6,394 nt of DNA from Comamonadaceae bacterium (GTDB lineage: Bacteria; Pseudomonadota; Gammaproteobacteria; Burkholderiales; Burkholderiaceae_C), in contig CANGOY010000112.1 of assembly GCA_947455585.1 (NCBI GenBank), positions 1 to 6,394 of the forward strand, written 5' to 3'. This document shows, piece after piece, positions 1 through 5,868 of this stretch. A program made the position numbers and the translations under genes. The notes under the pieces are model-generated. The model was not told where the DNA came from and ran no database searches. It saw nothing but the letters and a program-made list of their open reading frames with translations. Each line of letters begins with the position of its first letter. Position 1 is the stretch's first letter.

Positions 1-501
1 CACGACGTTGTTGCGCTTGCGGTCGAGCTTGATGACCTTGAATTCCATGGTCTTGTTCTCGTAAGGAGACAAGTCTTTGATCGGACGTGTGTCGATCAAT
101 GAACCAGGCAAGAAGGCGCGGATGCCGTTGACCAACACGGTCAAGCCACCCTTGACTTTGCCGCTGGTTGTACCAGTGACAAATTCGCCAGATTCCAGAG
201 CTTTTTCCAAGCTCATCCACGATGCCAAACGCTTGGCAGTGTCGCGGCTCAAAATGGTGTCGCCGTAGCCGTTTTCAACGCTACCGATCGCAACTGACAC
301 GAAGTCGCCAGCTTGGACTTCGAGCTCGCCCTTGTCATTCTTGAATTCTTCGATTGGCACGTAGGCTTCAGACTTGAGGCCAGCGTTCACCACAACGTGG
401 TTGTGCTCGATGCGGATCACTTCAGCAGTGATCACTTCACCTGTGCGCATTTCTGAGCGCTTCAGGGATTCTTCAAATAGGGCGGCAAAAGATTCAGACA
501 T
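1..501 (-). CDS. rpsA: 30S ribosomal protein S1, N-terminal part (gene runs off the left edge)
   Basis: Ribosomal protein S1 is the large RNA-binding protein of the small subunit that captures mRNA leaders and helps unfold them for initiation. The window shows the first 167 codons in one open frame, with no stop before the edge; the full protein is usually about 560 residues. It begins MSESFAALFEESLKRSEMR, the typical short ribosome-anchoring N-terminus. A first S1 (OB-fold) domain follows at about residues 20-88, with GEVITAEVIRIEHNHVVVNAG and then LKSEAYVPIEEF. A second starts near residue 105, with GKVKGGLTVLVNGIRAFLPG and SLIDTRP. In E. coli S1 these first two domains bind the ribosome through S2 rather than mRNA. 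The start is fixed by this N-terminus and by an AAAGGA ribosome binding site 5 nt upstream. The gene lies downstream of cmk, as in many proteobacteria, with a 179 bp gap that could hold its own promoter. Identification is secure; only the missing 3' part is unseen. Confidence 0.97.
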   Translation of the reverse strand, partial: MSESFAALFEESLKRSEMRTGEVITAEVIRIEHNHVVVNAGLKSEAYVPIEEFKNDKGELEVQAGDFVSVAIGSVENGYGDTILSRDTAKRLASWMSLEKALESGEFVTGTTSGKVKGGLTVLVNGIRAFLPGSLIDTRPIKDLSPYENKTMEFKVIKLDRKRNNVV

Positions 502-506
502 TTATT

Positions 507-512
507 TCCTTT
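507..512 (-). promoter_or_regulatory. Ribosome binding site of rpsA
   Basis: On the minus strand AAAGGA lies 5 nt before the rpsA ATG (AAAGGA-AATAA-ATG). It is the clearest Shine-Dalgarno sequence in the window, and it supports the chosen start. It sits inside a five-codon mini-ORF (ATG AGA CAA AGG AAA TAA, positions 519-502) whose stop codon directly abuts the rpsA ATG. Confidence 0.7.
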
Positions 513-532
513 GTCTCATCACGGGAAAGAGG

Positions 533-592
533 GCAGCGGAACTGCTGCGCCACATGGGCCTGCGATAAGCGGTGGTGTGTGGCGTGAGCCAC
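533..592 (-). promoter_or_regulatory. rpsA 5' leader with two small hairpins
   Basis: Two inverted repeats are visible in the leader. The distal one is GTGGC-TCAC-GCCAC (592-579 in the mRNA sense), a 5 bp stem with a 4 nt loop. The proximal one pairs GCAGC at 548-544 with GCTGC at 537-533 around a 6 nt loop, and ends about 20 nt before the Shine-Dalgarno site. In E. coli the rpsA leader folds into hairpins that support efficient translation and autogenous repression by S1. Whether this leader acts the same way is inference; the stems are short enough to occur by chance. Confidence 0.3.
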
Positions 593-599
593 GGGTTAA

Positions 600-628
600 G
601 TTTTAGATCCGTTGGGCCAGTGCGCCAA
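600..628 (-). promoter_or_regulatory. Possible sigma-70 promoter for rpsA
   Basis: On the minus strand TTGGCG (628-623) and TAAAAC (605-600) are separated by exactly 17 bp. Each matches four of six bases of the consensus -35 and -10 boxes. Transcription would begin near 593, giving a leader of roughly 90 nt that starts at the distal hairpin. It is the best candidate I found in the 502-680 gap, but both boxes are imperfect and rpsA could also be read from upstream of cmk. No convincing terminator (a GC-rich stem followed by a T run) was seen after the cmk stop. Confidence 0.33.
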
Positions 629-680
629 TGCAGCGCGAGAGGAGCCAAACGGGCCAGGTTTTGCAGCCTATTTCAAAAAT

Positions 681-2693
681 TTAAAACGGCTGCTTTGCTT
701 GCCACCACGCCAACACTTGATCTACCGAGGCTTCGATAGAGAGCGATGAGTTGTCGAGTTGGTAAGCATCTTGTGCCGCTTTCAAGGGTGCCACGCTACG
801 CGATGAATCACGTGCGTCGCGGGCCTCTAAATCGGCGCGAAGACTGTCGAGTGTAGTCGAAATACCCTTTGAAATCAATTGCTTATGACGACGCTCGGCG
901 CGTTGCGCGGCGCTGGCGGTCAAAAACAGTTTCAAAGGTGCATGGGGGAAGATGACGGTGCCCATGTCGCGGCCATCGGCCAGAAGGCCGGGCAGGCGTT
1001 GAAAACTGTGCTGCAGGGCTACCAAAGCGGTACGAACGGCAGGTAAAACAGAAACTTTAGAAGCATTCATGCCCGCTTGTTCGGTGCGAATGGCGTCGCT
1101 CACGTTTTCGTTACCAAGCCATACGGTTTCGCCTTCAAAGCGAACAGGCAGGGTGCGGGCGAGGTCGACAATGTGTGCTTCGTCGTTGGCTTCTAGCGAC
1201 AGACCAGCTTTCAAAGCTGCATAAGCAGTGACGCGGTAAAGCGCACCTGAGTCAAGGTAGTGGTAGCCCAAGGCCTGTGCTACACGGCTGGCCAAGGTGC
1301 CCTTGCCCGAAGCGGTGGGGCCGTCGATGCAAATGACAGGAATGTCTTGGGTGTTGGCGTGTGACACCGAGAACAAGGCCTCGAAGTAATCGGGAAAAGT
1401 TTTGGCCACGCACTTGGGGTCTTCAATGCGAACGGGCACTTGGTCGGCGTTGAAGGCTGCGAGCGAAAAACACATGGCGACGCGGTGGTCGTCGTAAGTG
1501 TGGATGCTGGCGGCCTTCCATTGCTTTGACTGGAGTGGGTGAACCGTGATCCAGTCTGGGCCTTCTTCCACCGTCGCGCCCAGCTTGCGGCATTCGGTGG
1601 CCATGGCCACGATACGGTCGGTTTCTTTCACACGCCAGCTCGCGATGTTGCGCAACGTGGTGGGGCCGTCGGCGTAGAGCGCCATCACAGCCAAGGTCAT
1701 GGCCGCATCGGGGATGTGGTTGCAGTCGAGTGTGATGCCTTTGAGTGGCCATGCACCGCGTTTGATTTCAAGCCAGTTAGGCCCACTGGTAATCTTGGCG
1801 CCCATTTGTACAGCGGCATCCATGAAACGGATATCGCCTTGAATCGAGTCAGCGCCCACGCCTTGAATGCGGATGCCGTCACCCTTGGAGCCCTTTGACG
1901 AATCGCCTTCGGCAATGGCTCCTAGCGCGATGAAATAGCTTGCCGAAGATGCATCGGCTTCGACGTGAATCGTGCCGGGTGATTGATAACTGCAACCCTG
2001 TGGAATGGTGAAGCGCTGCCAGCCATCGCGCTTGACCGTAATGCCGTAACGCGCCAACAAATTGAGCGTGATGTCGATGTAGGGTTTGCTGATGAGCTCG
2101 CCCACGACCTCAATCACGATGTCTTGCGTCTTTGCCGCGAGGGGCAAGGCCATCAACAAAGCGGTGAGGAACTGGCTAGACACATCGCCGCGCACTTGAA
2201 TGGGGGCATCTACTTTGAGGGTAGGTTTACCAATGTGCAGCGGTGGAAAGCCGTCGTTGCCCAAGTAGTCAATCTTGCAGCCGAGCAAACGCAACGCATG
2301 GACCAAGTCGCCAATTGGGCGCTCGTGCATGCGCGGCACGCCTTTGAGTGTGAAGTCGCCACCCAGCACTGCAAGTGCGGCGGTGAGTGGGCGCATGGCA
2401 GTGCCTGCATTGCCCATGAAAAACTCAATCGCGTCGTGGTGCTTGAGTTGGCCGCCCAAACCTGTGATGGTCACGGTGGTGCCTTGCACATCCAAACCGC
2501 AGCCGATTTGGCCTAGTGCGGCCAACATCACGCGGGTGTCGTCGGAGTCCAGCAGGTCGTGCACGACGGTGGTGCCTTGGCACAGCGCCGAGAGCAACAG
2601 CACGCGGTTCGAAATGCTTTTAGAGCCAGGCAGCGTGACAGTGCCAGAGGCACCTTGCAGTGCGGGGAGGTCGAGAAAGGCGGTGGAGAACAT
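681..2693 (-). CDS. aroA-cmk: Fused EPSP synthase / cytidylate kinase (AroA-Cmk)
   Basis: This is a single 670-residue polypeptide carrying two enzymes. Residues 1 to about 440 are 3-phosphoshikimate 1-carboxyvinyltransferase, which joins shikimate-3-phosphate and PEP to make EPSP. Visible motifs are LPGSKSISNR (22-30; K25, S26, R30), GNAGTAMRPL (94-103), ERPIGDL (124-130), SSQ (172-174), catalytic D329, WRVKETDR (353-360), DDHR (401-404) and AKTFPDYF (430-437). The intact NAGTAMRP loop suggests a class I, glyphosate-sensitive enzyme. Residues 450-670 are CMP/dCMP kinase, with the P-loop GPTASGKGT (458-466), LDSGALYR (480-487), GRDMGT (574-579) and a final RD-DS-R-APL region. About ten residues link them with no stop or frameshift. 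The open frame continues upstream to 2810, but the extra 39 codons overlap tyrA and look nothing like AroA, so ATG 2693 is preferred although no clear Shine-Dalgarno precedes it. The fusion is, to my knowledge, known in Comamonadaceae. Confidence 0.96.
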   Translation of the reverse strand: MFSTAFLDLPALQGASGTVTLPGSKSISNRVLLLSALCQGTTVVHDLLDSDDTRVMLAALGQIGCGLDVQGTTVTITGLGGQLKHHDAIEFFMGNAGTAMRPLTAALAVLGGDFTLKGVPRMHERPIGDLVHALRLLGCKIDYLGNDGFPPLHIGKPTLKVDAPIQVRGDVSSQFLTALLMALPLAAKTQDIVIEVVGELISKPYIDITLNLLARYGITVKRDGWQRFTIPQGCSYQSPGTIHVEADASSASYFIALGAIAEGDSSKGSKGDGIRIQGVGADSIQGDIRFMDAAVQMGAKITSGPNWLEIKRGAWPLKGITLDCNHIPDAAMTLAVMALYADGPTTLRNIASWRVKETDRIVAMATECRKLGATVEEGPDWITVHPLQSKQWKAASIHTYDDHRVAMCFSLAAFNADQVPVRIEDPKCVAKTFPDYFEALFSVSHANTQDIPVICIDGPTASGKGTLASRVAQALGYHYLDSGALYRVTAYAALKAGLSLEANDEAHIVDLARTLPVRFEGETVWLGNENVSDAIRTEQAGMNASKVSVLPAVRTALVALQHSFQRLPGLLADGRDMGTVIFPHAPLKLFLTASAAQRAERRHKQLISKGISTTLDSLRADLEARDARDSSRSVAPLKAAQDAYQLDNSSLSIEASVDQVLAWWQAKQPF

Positions 2694-2724
2694 GTTTGTT
2701 AATGTGAAAGCACGTTCATGGTTG

Positions 2725-2739
2725 AGATGCAGTGCATCT
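2725..2739. repeat. Perfect inverted repeat in the tyrA-aroA gap
   Basis: AGATGCAGTGCATCT has perfect 7 bp arms (AGATGCA/TGCATCT) around one central base. In RNA this would realistically fold as a 6 bp stem with a 3 nt loop. It begins on the base right after the tyrA stop codon and fills a third of the 46 bp gap before aroA. No T run follows in the direction of transcription, so it is not an intrinsic terminator. It could be an mRNA hairpin at the coding junction, a protein-binding palindrome, or chance. Confidence 0.5.
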
Positions 2740-3645
2740 TCATGAGCGCTGTGTTTCAGAAGCGGTGTTGCACGCGTTGCCCGCTTGCAGTGTCCAAGCC
2801 GAGCGCACATCGCTGGCTTGTTGAATCAGGTGTTGCAGCGCTTGAGCGTCGCCGAGTTTCAAGGCGTCTTCAAACTGGTCGAGCGCAGCGCGAAAGTGCG
2901 CTACTTGCGTGAGCACTTCTGCGTGGTTGGCGCTCAAGATGTCGCGCCACACGGATGCATCGCTGGCAGCGATGCGCGAGAAGTCGCGAAAGCCCGGTCC
3001 AGCCATGTCTAAAAATGCCGCACCTTGCGGCTGCGCCATCAGTGCGTTGACCGCAGCAAACGCCAGCATGTGCGGCAAATGGCTGACGGCAGCAAACGTG
3101 ACATCGTGCGCTTCAGGTGTCATGGTGCTCACATGGCTGCCCACGGCTGTCCAAACTTCATGTGCAGCTTGCAGACGATGAATGCCAGTTTTGGGAAGCG
3201 GCGTGAGGATGGTGCGGCGTTCTTGGTACAGCGTGCTTTCAGCGTGCTCTATGCCAGCCACTTCTTTACCCGCAATCGGGTGCGCGGGTACAAAGCAACT
3301 CAGGCGCTCGCCCAAGGTGGCTTGCGCGGCAGCAATCACATCGCACTTGGTGGAGCCCACATCCATCAGCAATGTATTGGGTTGCAACACATCGCGCATG
3401 GCAGCAAAACTGCTGTGCATCGCGCCCACGGGCACGGCCAGTAAAACAAGGTCAGCGCCTTGCACGGCTTCCGCCACGCTGTTGCAAGCTTGGTCGATGA
3501 CATTGAGTTCAACCGCGCGTTGGCGTGTTTTGTCTGAAGCGCTAAAGCCGACGATGGTTTGCACCAGACACGCCTCGCGCAAGGCGAGCGCAAACGAGCC
3601 GCCCATCAGGCCACAGCCGATGAGGGCGAGCCGTTGAAATTTCAT
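2740..3645 (-). CDS. tyrA: Prephenate dehydrogenase
   Basis: The enzyme oxidatively decarboxylates prephenate (some homologues use arogenate) on the way to tyrosine. The 301-residue protein has an N-terminal Rossmann fold with GCGLMGGS (10-17), the strand DLVLLAVPVGAM (65-76) and DVGSTK (95-100). Next come AHPIAGKE (121-128), holding the HPxAG histidine H122, then SHLPHMLA (188-195) and GPGFRDFSRIAASD (216-229) of the helical dimerisation domain. In related TyrA structures the equivalent histidines and the arginine of the RIA motif contact prephenate. There is no C-terminal ACT domain, so feedback control by tyrosine, if present, must act at the active site. The ATG at 3645 overlaps the pheA stop (ATGA), implying translational coupling. 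The frame is open upstream to 3771, but those 42 codons lie inside pheA and are not TyrA-like. S35 stands where NAD-specific enzymes usually have Asp, so NADP use is possible. Confidence 0.95.
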   Translation of the reverse strand: MKFQRLALIGCGLMGGSFALALREACLVQTIVGFSASDKTRQRAVELNVIDQACNSVAEAVQGADLVLLAVPVGAMHSSFAAMRDVLQPNTLLMDVGSTKCDVIAAAQATLGERLSCFVPAHPIAGKEVAGIEHAESTLYQERRTILTPLPKTGIHRLQAAHEVWTAVGSHVSTMTPEAHDVTFAAVSHLPHMLAFAAVNALMAQPQGAAFLDMAGPGFRDFSRIAASDASVWRDILSANHAEVLTQVAHFRAALDQFEDALKLGDAQALQHLIQQASDVRSAWTLQAGNACNTASETQRS

Positions 3646-4742
3646 TCTGAGACGGGGTAAGAACCCAAGACTTTGTAAAACGCGCACAAGCCTTGCAGCT
3701 CTTGCAGCGCTGCAGCCACATGGGGCTGGCTGACGTGGCCTGAGATGTCGATGTAGAAGTAGTACTCCCACTGACCCGATTTGGCAGGGCGTGACTCAAA
3801 GCGCGTCATAGACACGCCGTTGTTTTTGAGCGGTACGAGCAAGTCGTGCACAGCGCCCGGACGATTCGGGACTGATACCACCAAGCTGGTGCAGTCGTTA
3901 CCCGACGCAGGTGGCGTGGCCAAGGTCTGTGGCAAAGCGATGACAGCAAAGCGTGTGCGGTTGTAGGCCTCGTCTTGGATGGCGTGGTGCAGGATGTGCA
4001 GGCCAAACTGACTGGCTGCGCGTTCGCTGGCCAAGGCCGCCCACTTGGGGTTGGTGGCGGCGAGGCGCGCGCCTTCGGCGTTGCTAGACACTGCACGGCG
4101 CTCGGCCAACGGCAGGTGTTGGCTGAGCCAACCTTGGCATTGAGCCAATGCTTGGGGGTGAGCCATCACGACTTCGATGTCGGCATCTGAGTTGATTTGA
4201 CGCATCAAGTTGTGGCGGACTAGTAAGCTAACTTCGCCCACCACATGCACGGGCGAGCGCAAGAACAAATCGAGCGAGCGGGCGACCACACCTTCGGTGG
4301 AGTTTTCCATACCCACCACGCCGTATTGGGCTGTGCCCGCAGCGGTGGCGTGGAAGACTTCGTCAAAGTTGGCGCAGTAAATCAGGTTGGCTGCGCTGCC
4401 AAAAAACTCAATCGCCGCTTGTTCGCAAAACGTACCTTGGGGGCCGAGCACTGCCACACGTTGCGGCGCTTCAAGCGCCAGGCAAGCTGACATGATTTCG
4501 CGCCAGATGGAGGCAATATGTTCGTTTTTCAGTGGGCCAGGGTTGGCCTGCGTGATTTTGTCGATGACTTGCGCCACGCGGTCAGGGCGGAAGAACGGCG
4601 AGCCTTCGGCGCGTTTGATTTCGCCCACAAGCTCTGCCACTTTGGCGCGGTCGTTGACCAGTTGCAGCAGTTGTTTGTCGAGCGCGTCGATTTGCACGCG
4701 CAAGGCGGCAAGGGCGTCGGATTGAACGGGTTGTTGGCTCAT
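3642..4742 (-). CDS. pheA: Bifunctional chorismate mutase / prephenate dehydratase (P-protein)
   Basis: The protein converts chorismate to prephenate and then to phenylpyruvate, the branch to phenylalanine. It has 366 residues in three parts. An AroQ-type chorismate mutase covers about 8-92 (ALRVQIDALDKQLLQLVNDR, with R15, R32 and K43 matching E. coli R11, R28 and K39). The prephenate dehydratase covers about 95-272 (VAVLGPQGTFCEQAA at 96-110, GVVGMENSTEGVV at 141-153, and the catalytic TRF motif at 263-265). An ACT regulatory domain covers about 284-362 (VPNRPGAVHDLL at 291-302, then MTRFESRPAKSGQWEYYFYI at 312-331). The ESRP motif is typical of phenylalanine binding in this family, so allosteric inhibition by phenylalanine is expected. 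The start at 4742 gives the usual short N-terminus, although only a weak ribosome binding site is seen. It lies 27 bp after serC and overlaps tyrA by 4 bp. V56 replaces the Glu next to the active-site Arg in the E. coli mutase. Confidence 0.97.
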   Translation of the reverse strand: MSQQPVQSDALAALRVQIDALDKQLLQLVNDRAKVAELVGEIKRAEGSPFFRPDRVAQVIDKITQANPGPLKNEHIASIWREIMSACLALEAPQRVAVLGPQGTFCEQAAIEFFGSAANLIYCANFDEVFHATAAGTAQYGVVGMENSTEGVVARSLDLFLRSPVHVVGEVSLLVRHNLMRQINSDADIEVVMAHPQALAQCQGWLSQHLPLAERRAVSSNAEGARLAATNPKWAALASERAASQFGLHILHHAIQDEAYNRTRFAVIALPQTLATPPASGNDCTSLVVSVPNRPGAVHDLLVPLKNNGVSMTRFESRPAKSGQWEYYFYIDISGHVSQPHVAAALQELQGLCAFYKVLGSYPVSE

Positions 4743-4769
4743 GGTGTTGTTGCTCGTTCAGATGCTCAA

Positions 4770-5861
4770 TCAAGCCTGTGTTTTTTCAAACGCTTGCATG
4801 TAGTTCACCAACGCTTGCACACCTTCAATTGGCATGGCGTTGTAGATGCTGGCGCGCATGCCGCCGACCGATTTGTGGCCTTTGAGCTGCAACAGGCCTG
4901 CTGCTTTGGCGCCAGCCAAGAATGCATCGTTGCGCGATTCGTCGGCCAAGAAGAAGGGCACGTTCATGCGCGAGCGGCAATCGTGCGCAACCTTGTTGCT
5001 GTAAAAAGTAGAGCCATCCAAAAAGTCATACAAGAGCTTGGCTTTGGCGATGTTTTGTTGCTCCATCGCTGCCACGCCGCCTTGGCGTTTGAGCCATTGG
5101 AAAGTCAGCCCAGCCATGTAAATGCTGTACGTGGGCGGCGTGTTGTACATGGAGCCGTTATCGGCCACAGTTTTGTAGTTGAACGCGCTGGGGCAAGCTC
5201 TGAGTGCATGGCCTAGCAAGTCTTCGCGCACGATGACCAAGGTCACACCAGCGGGGCCAATGTTCTTTTGCGCACCACCAAAGGCCAAGCCGACTCGTGC
5301 CCAATCAACACTGCGCGAAAGCACATGCGATGAAAAGTCAATCACCAACGGTGCGTCAGAGCCCAAGACTTTGAGGTCGGGCAGGGTGTGAAATTCCACG
5401 CCGTGGATGGTTTCGTTGGTGCAGATGTGCACGTATTGCGAACCAGCACTGAGCTGCCATTGCGCAGGAGCGGGCAGGGTGGTGAAGCTGCTGTCAGCGC
5501 CTGTGGCAGCCAAATGTGGCGTGCAGAATTTGCTGGCTTCTTTGTACGACTTCTCGCTCCAGCTGCCCGTGACCACCACGTCGACAGTCTCGCCGCGTGA
5601 GAGATTCAAAGGCACGATGGCGTTTTCTGCCAAGCCACCGCCTTGCATGAACAAGATTTTGAAGTTACCAGGCACGGCCAAGAGCTCGCGCACATCAGCC
5701 TCGGCTTGTTCGTAAATGCTGATGAACTCTTTGCCGCGATGGCTCATTTCCATCACGCCCATACCGCTGCCATGCCAATCGGTCATTTCAGCAGCGGCTT
5801 GCTGCAGCACCTCCAGCGGCATGGCCGCTGGACCTGCAGAAAAGTTAAAGGGGCGGTTCAT
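4770..5861 (-). CDS. serC: Phosphoserine aminotransferase
   Basis: This PLP enzyme transfers an amino group from glutamate to 3-phosphohydroxypyruvate for serine synthesis; in many bacteria it also serves pyridoxal phosphate synthesis. The 363-residue length is normal. Visible motifs are FNFSAGPAAMP (5-15), EMSHRGKEF (38-46, with substrate-binding H41 and R42), TGSWSEKSYKEA (98-109), CTNETIHGVEF (147-157), VIDFSS (173-178, PLP-contacting D175), GAQKNIGPAG (196-205, with Schiff-base lysine K199), NTPPT (240-244) and KGHKSVGGMRASIYNAMP (327-344). The reading frame is open to 5999, but those 46 codons lie over gyrA and have no SerC character; ATG 5861 gives the standard MNRPFNFSAGP start. GAAGG lies 11 nt upstream, inside the end of gyrA. 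The 7 bp gap to gyrA makes co-transcription or coupled translation likely. L77 and K330 differ from the E. coli residues R77 and R329 in the phosphate pocket. Confidence 0.97.
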   Translation of the reverse strand: MNRPFNFSAGPAAMPLEVLQQAAAEMTDWHGSGMGVMEMSHRGKEFISIYEQAEADVRELLAVPGNFKILFMQGGGLAENAIVPLNLSRGETVDVVVTGSWSEKSYKEASKFCTPHLAATGADSSFTTLPAPAQWQLSAGSQYVHICTNETIHGVEFHTLPDLKVLGSDAPLVIDFSSHVLSRSVDWARVGLAFGGAQKNIGPAGVTLVIVREDLLGHALRACPSAFNYKTVADNGSMYNTPPTYSIYMAGLTFQWLKRQGGVAAMEQQNIAKAKLLYDFLDGSTFYSNKVAHDCRSRMNVPFFLADESRNDAFLAGAKAAGLLQLKGHKSVGGMRASIYNAMPIEGVQALVNYMQAFEKTQA

Positions 5862-5868
5862 GCCTGGA

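Noticed and set aside
77..568. Two short plus-strand open frames across rpsA (77-268 and 374-568)
   Set aside because: They are antisense shadows of the S1 coding sequence, which is itself beyond doubt from its domain motifs.
614..657. Direct repeat GGGCCAG at 614-620 and 651-657 upstream of rpsA
   Set aside because: Only 7 bp in two copies in a GC-rich region, with no further structure; chance is sufficient.
502..680. Intrinsic terminator between cmk and rpsA
   Set aside because: The AATTTTT after the cmk stop is not preceded by a GC-rich stem, and the leader hairpins are not followed by a T run on the transcribed strand.
1983..2516. 177-codon plus-strand open frame antisense to aroA
   Set aside because: It mirrors conserved AroA coding sequence, and long antisense frames are common in GC-rich genes. 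No domain or ribosome binding site supports it.
2694..2810. 39-codon N-terminal extension of AroA-Cmk from an upstream start
   Set aside because: It overlaps the end of tyrA and has no similarity to the AroA N-terminus. The internal MFSTAFLDLP start gives the normal family length.
3646..3771. 42-codon N-terminal extension of TyrA
   Set aside because: It lies inside the pheA ACT domain coding sequence. The ATG overlapping the pheA stop gives a normal TyrA N-terminus just before the Rossmann glycine motif.
4518..5216. 232-codon open frame on the plus strand antisense to pheA and serC
   Set aside because: It lies fully opposite well-identified genes and crosses their junction. Its His-, Val- and Gln-rich composition is that of a complementary frame, and it has no recognisable motif.
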